This document shows, one piece after another, positions 26,712 to 35,480 of a stretch of 64,000 nt of DNA. Origin of the DNA: Streptomyces sp. PH10-H1 (GTDB lineage Bacteria; Actinomycetota; Actinomycetes; Streptomycetales; Streptomycetaceae); contig NZ_JASISZ010000023.1 of assembly GCF_030063355.1 (NCBI RefSeq), positions 30,607 through 94,606 of the forward strand. Direction: 5' to 3'. Position numbers and translations under genes: made by a program. Every line of letters begins with the position of its first letter. The first letter of the stretch is position 1. The notes under the pieces were generated by a model. The model was not told where the DNA came from. It searched no databases and was given only the letters and a program-made list of their open reading frames with translations.

Positions 26712-26915
26712 TCACGGCCGGTCCCGTGTCTGTCCTCGCGTCCGGGTCCGGTCGGCGGCAGTGCGCAGTTCGGCCCGGACGCGCTCGGCATCCCGGTCGG
26801 CGACGGGCTCGCGGAAGCCGTGGATGGTGTCGCGGTGGTCGTGCGCGCCACGCCCGGTGGCCCCCATGATCGCGGCCGGCGCGAGTGCTCCGAACACGGC
26901 GAGCAGCACCCACAT
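26712..26915 (-). CDS. 67-residue small membrane protein coupled to the methyltransferase
   Basis: The frame starts MWVLLAVFGALAPAAIMG, a single hydrophobic segment, followed by a charged tail rich in Arg, Asp and Glu. Its ATG shares one base with the methyltransferase stop codon (TGATG), the coupling used by many real genes in this window. No family recognised. The C-terminal half is low-complexity, so the true end could differ. Confidence 0.5.
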   Translation of the reverse strand: MWVLLAVFGALAPAAIMGATGRGAHDHRDTIHGFREPVADRDAERVRAELRTAADRTRTRGQTRDRP

Positions 26916-27778
26916 CAGTCGGTCCACGATCCGTGCGCGGCGCCCCGGGCGGAGGCGGCGGCACCCGGCGGGTTCACGGCGACGGCCTTGGCGAAGGTGT
27001 AGTGGAAGGTTCCGTCGTCTGCCGCGGTGCGGTGCAGATCGGCGATACCCCGCTCCCAGTCGGTACGGGTGGTGAGACCGGCGGCCAGCGCCTCGTCCCG
27101 GACCGATTCGATCATGGCGATGAAGGTGTCCCGGGTGAACCCGTCGACCAGTGCGGGCCGGGTCCGGTCGGCGTAGACCGTCCGCGGCCGGACCACGACA
27201 TCGTCGAATCCGGCACTGGCGAGCAAGGGCTGCAGCTGTCGTCCCATCAGCGCGTTTCCTCCAGCGGCGGACTGCAGCCGGACCTGGTGGCCGATCGCCG
27301 CGTGGGCGTAGGCACTGTCGGGATGGAAGAACGCCGATCCGTGGTCCCCCTCGATCACGGTGACGGTGCCCCCGGGCCGCAGCACCCTCCGCAGCCCGGC
27401 CAAAGCCCGCCGCGGATCCAGCAGGTGCTCCAGAACGAAGCAGACGAAGACGTGGTCGAACTCCCCGTCGGGGAACGGCAGATCGAACAGGTCGGCGCGA
27501 CACCACTCCACCGCCGCCCCGGGGGCTTGAGCCGCCATACGGGCGCGGGCCTGCGCGAGGGAGTCGCCGGAGACGTCGACTGCGACGAAACGCGCCTCGG
27601 GGCTGGCCGCGACCAGATGCACCGTCTGTGCGCCGACCCCGCAGCCGGCTTCCAGCACCCGGCTGCCCGCGGGGTACGCCGTACCGGCGTGCAGCAGCCC
27701 GGCCAGGGTGTCCGCCTGGTCCCCCAACCGGCGGGTCTCGTACTCCGAGTACCCGTGCACGTAGCCGACGGCCGTCAT
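26915..27778 (-). CDS. class I SAM-dependent methyltransferase
   Basis: A 287-residue methyltransferase. Motif I VLEAGCGVGAQT, the acidic loop VAVDVSGDSL, DLFDLPFPDGEFDHVFVCFVLEHL and LRRVLRPGGTVTVIEGDH are in order. The N-terminus VHGYSEYETRRLGDQA resembles small-molecule methyltransferases of the UbiE type. Substrate unknown. Divergent from the MocR regulator at 27905 across 126 bases, so the regulator may control it. Confidence 0.9.
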   Translation of the reverse strand: MTAVGYVHGYSEYETRRLGDQADTLAGLLHAGTAYPAGSRVLEAGCGVGAQTVHLVAASPEARFVAVDVSGDSLAQARARMAAQAPGAAVEWCRADLFDLPFPDGEFDHVFVCFVLEHLLDPRRALAGLRRVLRPGGTVTVIEGDHGSAFFHPDSAYAHAAIGHQVRLQSAAGGNALMGRQLQPLLASAGFDDVVVRPRTVYADRTRPALVDGFTRDTFIAMIESVRDEALAAGLTTRTDWERGIADLHRTAADDGTFHYTFAKAVAVNPPGAAASARGAAHGSWTD

Positions 27779-27904
27779 CGTCCGCTCCTGCCGGCGCCCT
27801 GCCCGCCGCCTGTACCGCGTTCTCGCGCTGTGGCCCCGTTGCCGGTCCCCGGCGGCGCCGTCATTGCTGTATCCATGCGTTCAGCCTCGCGCCACAATGG
27901 TCCG

Positions 27905-29620
27905 ATGAACAGGTCCAATGGAGACGCTTCAGACCAGGCCATAACCTCCAGGGAAGCGACCCGGGAGACGTCCGGGTCCGACTTCCTCCAGCTGCGTATC
28001 GACGAAGCGCCGACGGGCGGCAGGTCCGAGTGGCTGGCCCGCCGGCTGCGGCTCGCGATCTCGGACAACCGCCTGCCCGTCGGGAGCAGGCTTCCCGCCT
28101 CCCGGGTACTGGCCGGAGAGCTGCGCGTATCCCGCGGCGTGGTCACCGAGGCCTATCAGCGCCTGATCGAGGACGGGCACGCCGCGGGACGCGGACGGGG
28201 CGGCACGATCGTCGTCGCCGCTCCTGTGACCGCTCCCCCTTCCGCCTCCGCGCCCGCTCACGGTTCCATGGCGGCACCGACTGGCGCGCCGATGCCGGAG
28301 CGGACACCGGCGCGCTCCGGCGGCCGGCAGCCGACGAGCTCGACGCCGGGCAGCACACCGTCGGCCGGCGCGTTGTTCGCGACCGCACCCGGCGTGGACA
28401 TCTTCGACGCGATGCGAGCGATTCCCGCACGCATCGACCTCTCGCCCGGCGTTCCCGATCTGGCCGCGTTTCCGCGAGCCGCGTGGCTGCGCGCCGAGCG
28501 GTCCGTACTCAACGGCCTCTCCGCGTCCGACTTCGGATACGGAGATCCCCGCGGGACGCCGGCGCTGCGCCTCGCCGTCGCGAACTGGCTGGCCCGCAAC
28601 CGGGGCATCAGGGCGGACCCGGGCGAGGTCGTCATCGTCGCCGGTGTGGCCCAGGCACTGGGACTGCTCGCGCAGGTGCTCCGCCACCACGGGATCAGTG
28701 AGGTGGCGGTCGAGGATCCCGGTTCGCTCGGGGCCCGTCAGCATCTGCGCCATTGGCAGCTGGACACCCCGCCGATCCCGGTCGACTCCGAAGGGGTTCG
28801 CGTCGATGCGCTGCGCGCTCAGGGCTCTCCGGCCGTCCTGCTCACCCCGGCCCATCAGTTCCCGACCGGCGCGGTGCTCGGCGGCGAGCGGCGGCGCGAG
28901 CTGATGCGGTGGGCCGGCGAGGGTGGGTTGATCATCGAGGACGACTACGACGCCGAGCACCGCTACGACCGGCCACCGGTCCCCGCCCTGCGCTCGATGC
29001 TCGCGGAACGCGTCTGTTACGCCGGAAGTGTGTCCAAACTCCTCGCTCCCGCGCTGCGCGTGGGCTGGGTGCTCGCACCGCCGAAGTACCAGGACGCCCT
29101 CGTAGCCGCCAAACGGTTCGCCGATCTCGGCAACCCCGTACTGCCGCAGCTGGTTCTGGCGCAGCTGATGGATTCGGGCGAGATGGAACGCCAGTTGCGC
29201 TTTCTCCGCAGGCGCCACCGTCGCCGCCGGGACGCGATGATCGACGCCATCGCCACCCACCTCCCGGGCGCGGTCGTGCACGGCGCCGCCGCGGGCCTGC
29301 ACCTCATGATCACCTTCGACTCCTCGTTCGCCGGGGCCGGGGCCGGGGCCGGAGTCAGGGCCGCGGCCGGAGTCAGGGCCGGAGTCAGGGCCGGAGTCGG
29401 GGCCGGAGTCGGGGCGGGGGCCCGGGCCGGGGTCAGGGTCAGCGGCGACGCCGACATCGCCGCTGCCGCACTCGCGCGCGGCGTAAAGGTGCAGCCGTTG
29501 TCGTGGCACGCCCAGCGCCCGCAGCAGCCGGGGCTCGTCCTGGGTTACGCCGCGAACACCCCGTCGGACATCACCGAGGGCGTGGCGATCCTCGGCGACG
29601 TCGTGCGCCGCCTGTCCTGA
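27905..29620 (+). CDS. MocR/PdxR family regulator (GntR HTH fused to aminotransferase fold)
   Basis: A 571-residue regulator. The GntR winged helix (about 25-100) has LARRLRLAISDNRLPVGSRLPASR and VTEAYQRLIEDGHA. After a Pro/Ser linker, a class I aminotransferase domain contains EDDYDAEHRYDRPP and the PLP-binding SVSKLLAPALRVGW. A low-complexity Gly-Ala-Val-Arg segment of about 35 residues (29332-29442) interrupts the C-terminal subdomain. ATG 27905 is chosen; 27875 is an in-frame alternative. MocR proteins usually control a divergent gene in response to PLP or amino compounds; here that would be the methyltransferase. Confidence 0.87.
   Translation: MNRSNGDASDQAITSREATRETSGSDFLQLRIDEAPTGGRSEWLARRLRLAISDNRLPVGSRLPASRVLAGELRVSRGVVTEAYQRLIEDGHAAGRGRGGTIVVAAPVTAPPSASAPAHGSMAAPTGAPMPERTPARSGGRQPTSSTPGSTPSAGALFATAPGVDIFDAMRAIPARIDLSPGVPDLAAFPRAAWLRAERSVLNGLSASDFGYGDPRGTPALRLAVANWLARNRGIRADPGEVVIVAGVAQALGLLAQVLRHHGISEVAVEDPGSLGARQHLRHWQLDTPPIPVDSEGVRVDALRAQGSPAVLLTPAHQFPTGAVLGGERRRELMRWAGEGGLIIEDDYDAEHRYDRPPVPALRSMLAERVCYAGSVSKLLAPALRVGWVLAPPKYQDALVAAKRFADLGNPVLPQLVLAQLMDSGEMERQLRFLRRRHRRRRDAMIDAIATHLPGAVVHGAAAGLHLMITFDSSFAGAGAGAGVRAAAGVRAGVRAGVGAGVGAGARAGVRVSGDADIAAAALARGVKVQPLSWHAQRPQQPGLVLGYAANTPSDITEGVAILGDVVRRLS
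29332..29442 (+). repeat. low-complexity tandem repeat within the MocR gene
   Basis: Imperfect units of GCCGGAGTC-AGG and GCCGGGG encode alternating Gly-Ala-Val/Arg. The unit length keeps frame, so it adds or removes residues in a loop of the aminotransferase domain. Probably replication-slippage expansion. Confidence 0.8.
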
Positions 29621-29794
29621 AGGCACCTGAAGGCAGTAACGGCGCAGGCCCGGACATCGCCGGGCGTACGGCGGCATCGCCGCAATGGCCCTGCTTCTCC
29701 TGGCCGCCTGCGCACCAAGCGCCGAGACTGGGACCGGTCCACCTCGCACCAGCGCACCCAGCACCCAGCACCCAGCACCGAAAAGGAGAACACC

Positions 29795-30121
29795 ATGGTC
29801 ACCTCCGACCTGCACCCCGCTGTCCGGCGCGCCACGGACGCCGCCAACTCCGGCAACACCGAAGCCTTCCTCGACAGCTTCACCGATGACGGCGCGGTCG
29901 ACGACTGGGGCCGCGTCTTCACCGGGCGCGAGGCCATCCGCGGGTGGAGCGACAAGGAGTTCATCGGCACGGCCGTCAGCCTGGACATCACGGCGGTACG
30001 CCGCTCGGGCGACTCGGTGACCGTCAGTGCGACGGTGGGCGGCAACGGCTTCAACGGGCCTTCCGACTTCGCGTTCACGGTCGACGGCGACCGGATATCC
30101 CTGATGCGGATCACCGGATGA
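29795..30121 (+). CDS. SnoaL/NTF2-like domain protein
   Basis: A 108-residue cone-shaped alpha+beta barrel protein. AVRRATDAANSGNTEAFLDSFTDDGAVDDWGRVFTGREAIRGWSD is the usual SnoaL-like opening, with Asp residues lining the pocket. It may be a small isomerase, hydrolase or binding protein. The ATG at 29795 follows AAAAGGAG. A TetR remnant lies just downstream. Confidence 0.85.
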   Translation: MVTSDLHPAVRRATDAANSGNTEAFLDSFTDDGAVDDWGRVFTGREAIRGWSDKEFIGTAVSLDITAVRRSGDSVTVSATVGGNGFNGPSDFAFTVDGDRISLMRITG

Positions 30122-30194
30122 GGCCGGGCCGATCGCGGCGGCGCAGCCCCGTCGGCATACGTAGCGGCGCTACGCCATGCTTAACGTCCCATTC

Positions 30195-30370
30195 GTGAGT
30201 ACACGAGCGCGCATCCTGGAAGTGGCGGCCGACCTGGTCGCGGCCCGGACGATGCCCAAGTACCTTCCACCGCGAGCCGGTTGAGTACGCTGCTGCGCCA
30301 GTCGCCCGATTCGGCACTCACCGTCGCCGAAACGGTCCTGATGACCGAATGGCTGGACCGGCTGTCGAAT
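30195..30370 (+). pseudogene. remnant of a TetR-family regulator
   Basis: GTG 30195 opens VSTRARILEVAADLVAART, a typical first helix of a TetR DNA-binding domain, but the frame stops after 29 codons. In another frame (30281-30370) LLRQSPDSALTVAETVLMTEWLDRLS looks like a helical regulator tail. The middle of the gene, including the HTH, is missing. It is most easily read as a deletion remnant; the second half is less certain. Confidence 0.5.
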
Positions 30371-30524
30371 ACCCCAGCCACCGTTGACCACGGCGACCCC
30401 GCTCCCACCCCGCCTCCTGGGTCGCGACCTGAGTTCCCTCTCAGCTGTCGATTCGGCCGTGGCTCGTTCGTATAGAGGGTGAGAGGCCGGCACGGAGCCG
30501 GCGGGACGACCGAGGAGGAACGCC

Positions 30525-30878
30525 ATGAAGCAGTATCTGCTCAGCGTGATGCAGCCCGACGGAGAGCCGCCCGCCCCCGGGGTCCTGGAAGAGATCATGC
30601 GGGACCTCGACACCTTTCACCGGGAGCTGAGGGCCGCCGGAGCATGGGTCTTCGCCGGGGGGCTGCACGCCCCGAGCACGGCCACTGTGGTGGGTGTCCA
30701 GGACGGTGACGTGCTCACCACCGACGGCCCGTACGCCGAAGGCAAAGAGCACCTCGGCGGGCTGTGCATCATCCAGGCGCCCGATCTGGACTCCGCGCTC
30801 GAATGGGGCCGCAAGGCCGCCCGGGCGACCACCCTCCCCATCGAGGTGCGGCCGTTCCAGGGGGAAGCAGCGGGCTGA
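30525..30878 (+). CDS. YCII/DGPF domain protein, partner of the ECF42 sigma factor
   Basis: A 117-residue YCII-like protein. [32 protein letters not shown] and the [14 protein letters not shown] box give the DGPF family its name. Such proteins are encoded beside ECF42 sigma factors, and the pairing is conserved, though their function is not settled. Its TGA overlaps the sigma-factor ATG by one base (TGATG). A purine-rich GAGGAG precedes the ATG. Confidence 0.92.
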   Translation: MKQYLLSVMQPDGEPPAPGVLEEIMRDLDTFHRELRAAGAWVFAGGLHAPSTATVVGVQDGDVLTTDGPYAEGKEHLGGLCIIQAPDLDSALEWGRKAARATTLPIEVRPFQGEAAG

Positions 30879-32122
30879 TGCCTGGTGTGCCGGCCCTCCC
30901 CGCCGCGGAGATCGAACGCGTCTTCCGGGCGGAGTACGGCCGCTCGGTGGCCGTCCTGGTCCGCGTCCTCGGTGACATCGACATCGCCGAGGAGGCGGTC
31001 CAGGACGCGTTCACCACGGCGCTGGAACGGTGGCCGTCCGCCGGGCTGCCCCCGAGCCCGGCCGGCTGGATCATCACCACCGCGCGCAACCGGGCCATCG
31101 ACCGCCTCCGCCGGGAGGCGTCCCGCCAGGACCGGCATGCCCAGGCCGCACTGCTGCACACCCGCGGCGAACAGCTGGAGGAGGGACCCGTGCGTGACGA
31201 CCGGCTTCGTCTGCTCTTCACCTGCTGCCACCCCGCGCTCGCCACCGGCGCGCAGGTCGCGCTGACGCTCCGGCTCCTGGGCGGGCTCACCACGACGGAG
31301 ATCGCGCGCGCCTTCCTGGTCCCGGAGCCGACCATGGCCCAGCGGCTGGTCCGGGCCAAGGGCAAGATCCGCGATGCGCGGATCCCCCACCGGGTCCCGT
31401 ACGAGGCCGACCTCCCGGACCGCCTTCGAGCCGTGCTGGCCGTGGTCTACCTCATCTTCAACGAGGGCTACACGGCGAGCTCGGGCGAGGCGCTGGTCCG
31501 CGAAGACCTCTGCGCGGAAGCCATCCGGCTCGGACGGCTGCTGGCCGAGCTCATGCCCGACGAACCGGAAGTGCTGGGGCTGCTCGCTCTCATGCTGCTC
31601 ATCGAGTCACGCCGGCCCGCCCGCTCCACCCCCGACGGCGAACTGGTGCTGCTGGCCGACCAGGACCGCGGTCTGTGGGATCGCGGTCTCATCGCCGAGG
31701 GGCAGAGCATCGTCCGGCAGTGCCTCCGGCGCGACCAGCCAGGCCCCTACCAGCTCCAGGCGGCGATCAACGCCGTCCACAGCGACGCGCCGGCGGCGGT
31801 CACTACGGACTGGTGGCAGATCCTGCAGCTCTACGACCAGCTGCTGGCGCTCGCCCCCAGCCCCATCGTGGCCCTCAACCGTGCGGTCGCGGTGGCCGAG
31901 GTCGAGGGGCCGGACGCGGCGCTCGCCCTCGTCGACGACCTCGGTCCCGATGGACTCGATGGATACCACGTGTTCCACGCCGTCCGGGCCGACCTGCTCC
32001 GCCGCCTGGGCCGCGATACCGAGTCCCTGGCGGCGTACGAGGCGGCGATCGCCCACACCGGGAACACCGCCGAGCGCGACTTCCTCGAGCGCCGCCGTCG
32101 AGCCCTGGCCGCCAACGACTGA
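30878..32122 (+). CDS. ECF42-type RNA polymerase sigma factor with C-terminal TPR-like extension
   Basis: A 414-residue sigma factor. Region 2 is [35 protein letters not shown]; region 4 is [28 protein letters not shown]. The C-terminal half (about 190-414) is a helical, TPR-like extension beginning [18 protein letters not shown], the hallmark of ECF42. No anti-sigma gene is present; in this group the extension and DGPF partners are thought to replace it. Usually ECF42 factors direct transcription of their DGPF gene; the -35/-10 for that lies before 30525 but was not resolved. Confidence 0.94.
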   Translation: MPGVPALPAAEIERVFRAEYGRSVAVLVRVLGDIDIAEEAVQDAFTTALERWPSAGLPPSPAGWIITTARNRAIDRLRREASRQDRHAQAALLHTRGEQLEEGPVRDDRLRLLFTCCHPALATGAQVALTLRLLGGLTTTEIARAFLVPEPTMAQRLVRAKGKIRDARIPHRVPYEADLPDRLRAVLAVVYLIFNEGYTASSGEALVREDLCAEAIRLGRLLAELMPDEPEVLGLLALMLLIESRRPARSTPDGELVLLADQDRGLWDRGLIAEGQSIVRQCLRRDQPGPYQLQAAINAVHSDAPAAVTTDWWQILQLYDQLLALAPSPIVALNRAVAVAEVEGPDAALALVDDLGPDGLDGYHVFHAVRADLLRRLGRDTESLAAYEAAIAHTGNTAERDFLERRRRALAAND

Positions 32123-32182
32123 CCTACGCGACCTGCCGGCCGCGCACCAACTCGGTATTGGCAGTGGCGGACCGGTGCGGAA

Positions 32183-33172
32183 CTACCCGTTCGGATCCAG
32201 GAGCTTCGCTTCTGTCTCCGGGTCCAGTCCGACCGGGGGACGGTCGGGCCGGTGCGGCGCTTTGCCGCCCAGGGCCAGCAGCCAGCTCCAGGTGTCGGCC
32301 ACGGTCTCCTCGACAGGGCGGCAACGAAGCCCGGCAGCAAGTGCCTTGGAGACGTCCGCTTGGTGCATGCCGTCGTAGTCCTCGCCCGGTGGCAGCCAGA
32401 TCGGCAGGTCCATCCACGGCTCGATGCCGGCCGCGAGAATCGTCTCCGGTTCGGTCCAGCACAACTCGGCGTCGGAGCCGGTCACCCGCACGCACGTCTC
32501 GAGGAGCTCGCCCATCGTGGTGTGTCCCGGCGGGCTCACGAGGTTGTACGGGCCGCCCAGCCCGCTTTCGACGGCGTCCAGGGACCAGGTCGCGAGATCG
32601 CGCGCGTCAATGTACTGCAACGCCAGTTCATGCGGGCCCGGTGCCAGCACCCGGCCCCCGCGGCCGATCCGCCCCAGCCACCACGGCAGCCGTCCGATGT
32701 TCTCCCCGGGGCCGATGATCAGCCCCGCCCGTACCAGCAGCGCCCGGTCGCCGAACGCCGCGAGCGCCGCCAACTCCCCGCCCCGCTTGGCCTGTGCGTA
32801 CTCCACCTCGCCGTCATCGGGCGAGGCGTCGACCACAGGGCCGTCCTCGGCGAGCCCTGCCGGATGCGGGAACGGGTACACCGACCGGCTCGACACATAC
32901 ACATACGACCCGACCCGGTCGGCGAGCAGCCGGGTCGCGTCCCGCACCGCCGACGGCGCGGCAGACCAGGTGTCGACGACGACGTCCCACTCACCGCGAT
33001 CCAGCGCCGCCAGACCGCCCTCGACGCTCCGGTCGCCCAGCAGGGTGGCGACCCCCCGCGGTGCCTCATGGCGACCACGGTGGAACGCCGTCACCTCCCA
33101 GTCACGCGCCAACGCCACGTCGGCGACGGCCCGACCGACGAACTCCGTTCCACCCAGCAGCAAAATTCTCAT
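32183..33172 (-). CDS. NAD-dependent epimerase/dehydratase family protein
   Basis: A 329-residue extended SDR-like protein. MRILLLGGTEFVGRAVADVAL is the cofactor-binding opening, followed by YVYVSSRSVYPFP, VEYAQAKRGGE with an altered Tyr-xxx-Lys, and LIIGPGENIGRLPWWLGRI. Such proteins act on nucleotide sugars or act as sensors; reaction unknown. The ATG at 33172 begins the conserved fold. Convergent with the ECF42 gene, gap 60 bases. Confidence 0.87.
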   Translation of the reverse strand: MRILLLGGTEFVGRAVADVALARDWEVTAFHRGRHEAPRGVATLLGDRSVEGGLAALDRGEWDVVVDTWSAAPSAVRDATRLLADRVGSYVYVSSRSVYPFPHPAGLAEDGPVVDASPDDGEVEYAQAKRGGELAALAAFGDRALLVRAGLIIGPGENIGRLPWWLGRIGRGGRVLAPGPHELALQYIDARDLATWSLDAVESGLGGPYNLVSPPGHTTMGELLETCVRVTGSDAELCWTEPETILAAGIEPWMDLPIWLPPGEDYDGMHQADVSKALAAGLRCRPVEETVADTWSWLLALGGKAPHRPDRPPVGLDPETEAKLLDPNG

Positions 33173-33383
33173 GGCAGTCACCCTGCCCGCCGGCCACCCC
33201 CGCAGGAGCGTTTCCATGCTCTCAGCGGAATCGCCCAGAGCTGAAGCCGGCCGCTGTCCGGGCTCGCACAGCCCTGCCTCCGCCCGAGCTCACCTCTGGA
33301 GCTCGGGCGGTCCGACGGGACTCACTCGCCGGTGGCGCGAGCCATCCAGCTGGGCCTCGGTCGCGCGGATGGGGCCGCCGGCG

Positions 33384-34172
33384 TCAGGGCTTTACCGGAT
33401 CGCTGAGGGCGACCACCGCGAAGGCCGCGCCCTGCGGGTCCTGCAGGACGGCCATCCGGCCGACCTTCTCCATGTCGAAGGGAGGCACCATCACCGATCC
33501 GCCCGCGCGGACCAGCGCGTCGACCGTACTGTCCGTGTCGTCCACGACGAAGTTCACCAGCCAGTGCGGCGGAACCCCCTCGGGAAGGTTCTCCATTCCC
33601 TGCACGCCGCCGATGGTGCGCCCGTTGACCTGGAAGCCGGTGAACTCCGGCATGTCAGGCATGGGTGCGGCTTCCAGACCCAGCGCCGGGCCGTAGAAAG
33701 CCCCGGCCCCCTTGGGGTCGGTAGTGCTGAGCTGGTTCCAGACCAGCGCGCCCGGCTCGTTGACGATCTGGGCTCCGGGGAACTCCATCGCCTGCCATAC
33801 ACCGAACACCGCCCCCTGCGGGTCCGCGGCGATCAGCATCCGGCCCATCGTGCCGACATCCATGGCCGGGGCGATCACCGTGCCGCCGTTCGCACTGATC
33901 GCGGCCTGGGTGGCATCGGCATCCGCGCTGGAGAAGTAGCTGGTCCAGTTGGGCGGCGGGGGCTCGTCCCCCATGGACATCGCATTCATGATCCCGGCGA
34001 CCGGCTTGCCCTTCAGCGTGCAGACCGAGTAGCCGCCGAACTCCTCGGGGCCGACTTCTCCCTGCCAGCCGAAGAGGTCTCTGTAGAAGTCCAGAGCGGC
34101 CTGCTGGTCGGGAACCATCAGGTCGAGCCAGCACGGCGTGCCGGGTTGGTACGGAGCGGTGACTTCAGACAT
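33384..34172 (-). CDS. two-domain VOC family protein
   Basis: A 262-residue protein with two VOC repeats. The first begins GTPCWLDLMVPDQQAALDFYRDLFGW and the second LVWNQLSTTDPKGAGAFYGPALGL; each ends with a DPQGAxF motif (AADPQGAVFGVWQ, LQDPQGAAFAVV). This matches Streptomyces glyoxalase-like proteins of about 260 residues often called hydroxylases, without proven activity. The ATG at 34172 is the first consistent with the domain start. Confidence 0.9.
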   Translation of the reverse strand: MSEVTAPYQPGTPCWLDLMVPDQQAALDFYRDLFGWQGEVGPEEFGGYSVCTLKGKPVAGIMNAMSMGDEPPPPNWTSYFSSADADATQAAISANGGTVIAPAMDVGTMGRMLIAADPQGAVFGVWQAMEFPGAQIVNEPGALVWNQLSTTDPKGAGAFYGPALGLEAAPMPDMPEFTGFQVNGRTIGGVQGMENLPEGVPPHWLVNFVVDDTDSTVDALVRAGGSVMVPPFDMEKVGRMAVLQDPQGAAFAVVALSDPVKP

Positions 34173-34320
34173 CTGTCGTCTCCAAGCGGTGGTCCGCCGC
34201 GGGCGGGGCGCCCGGGCGCGTACGCGTCCCCCCGACCCACTTTCCCACGCTCCACGGATAACGCCATCCGGCACACAAGAAGCCCCCGTCCGGACGAGAA
34301 CCCACCGGCTGGGACCGGGG

Positions 34321-35217
34321 CTAACCGAGCTGGGCGAGGCTTTCGGTCGCGATGCGTTCGAACAGTTTGTGGTCAGCGGCGAAGTCGGAGTCCGGGATCG
34401 GCCAGTGGACGACGATCTCGTCGATTCCCAGCTCCGCGTGGCGGCCGGCGAAGTCGATGAAGGCGTCGAAGGAGTCCAAGGGGCGGTCGGGGGTGAAGCC
34501 GGTGAGCATGATCTTGTCCAGCTCGGCGACGTCCCGGCCGATCTCGGCGCAGGCCGTGCCGAGCTTGGCGAGCTGACCGCGGATCGCTTCCAGCGACTGG
34601 GCGGGAGTACCGGTCTCGAAGAGCTTCGGATCGCCGGTGGTGACCCAGGCCTGGCCGTGCCGGGCGGCCAGCTTCAGACCGCGCGGCCCGGTGGCGGCCA
34701 CCGCAAAGGGGATCCTGGGCTGCTGCACACACCCGGGAATGTTGCGGACCTCGTGCGCGGAGTAGAACTCGCCCTCGTAGGACACGACATCATTGCTGAG
34801 CAGCCGGTCGAGCAGCGGCAGGAACTCCGCGAAACGGTCGGCCCGCTCGCGCGGCGTCCACGCCTCCTGGTCGCTCGTGAACAGGGCCGTCGCGTCGAAC
34901 CCGGAGCCGCCCGCCCCGATGCCCAGCGTGATCCGCCCCTCGCTGACATCGTCCAGCGTGATCAGGTCCTTCGCCAGCGTCACCGGATGCCGGAAATTGG
35001 GTGATGTCACGAGAGTACCGATGCGGATACTTTCCGTAGCCAGGGCTGCTGCGGTGAGAGTCGGCACAGCGCCGAACCACGGCTGATCTCGAAAGCTCCG
35101 CCAGGACAAGTGGTCGTAGGCGTAGGCGGCGTGGAAACCGAGCTCCTCGGCCCGGCGCCAGACCTTCTGGCCTTCGGTCCATCGGTGGATGGGCAGGATG
35201 ACAGTGCTCATACGCAT
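34321..35217 (-). CDS. LLM class flavin/F420-dependent oxidoreductase (intact copy)
   Basis: A 298-residue luciferase-like TIM-barrel oxidoreductase. MRMSTVILPIHRWTEGQKVW, FHAAYAYDHLSWRSFRDQPWFGAVPTL, IGTLVTSPNFRHPVTLAKDL and LGIGAGGSGFDA are characteristic. Family members reduce or oxidise small molecules with FMNH2 or F420H2; substrate unknown. Two truncated copies of its first 80 codons occur at 40700 and 48879 beside toxin-antitoxin genes, and a short piece at 45684, so this gene is the intact reference for those remnants. Confidence 0.93.
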   Translation of the reverse strand: MRMSTVILPIHRWTEGQKVWRRAEELGFHAAYAYDHLSWRSFRDQPWFGAVPTLTAAALATESIRIGTLVTSPNFRHPVTLAKDLITLDDVSEGRITLGIGAGGSGFDATALFTSDQEAWTPRERADRFAEFLPLLDRLLSNDVVSYEGEFYSAHEVRNIPGCVQQPRIPFAVAATGPRGLKLAARHGQAWVTTGDPKLFETGTPAQSLEAIRGQLAKLGTACAEIGRDVAELDKIMLTGFTPDRPLDSFDAFIDFAGRHAELGIDEIVVHWPIPDSDFAADHKLFERIATESLAQLG

Positions 35218-35263
35218 GTCCTGACTTTACGTGTGGGCGGGGTGTTCCCTTGCGGCCGTCAGC

Positions 35264-35430
35264 CGAGCCGGCGGCCGTCGCGCATGAGGTCGCGTACGAC
35301 CTTGACCCGTGACGGTGACGCCGGTTCGAGCGGCGCGGCGGACAGCGCCTTCTCGAACCCGCGGCGGAGTCTTCCGTCGGAAGGCTCCGCGGAGAGCACG
35401 TGCCACCCGGTGGGACATGACCCGTGCGGG
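35264..35430 (-). pseudogene. C-terminal gene fragment related to a PPOX tail
   Basis: Upstream of the LLM gene, a minus-strand frame ends ...KVVRDLMRDGRRLG followed by a stop. The segment at 45803-45846 ends RGRDLMRDGRWLG with nearly identical surrounding DNA (a 60-base stretch around GTCGCGCATGAGGTCGCGT). That tail matches PPOX-fold proteins. The region before it here (WHVLSAEPSDGRLRRGFEKALSAAPLE-like) has no start or known domain. Probably a recombined fragment. Confidence 0.4.
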
Positions 35431-35480
35431 TGTGCCCACCCCTCGCCGCAGCGCGCGCGGGCGCGTGTCAGCGGCGTACG

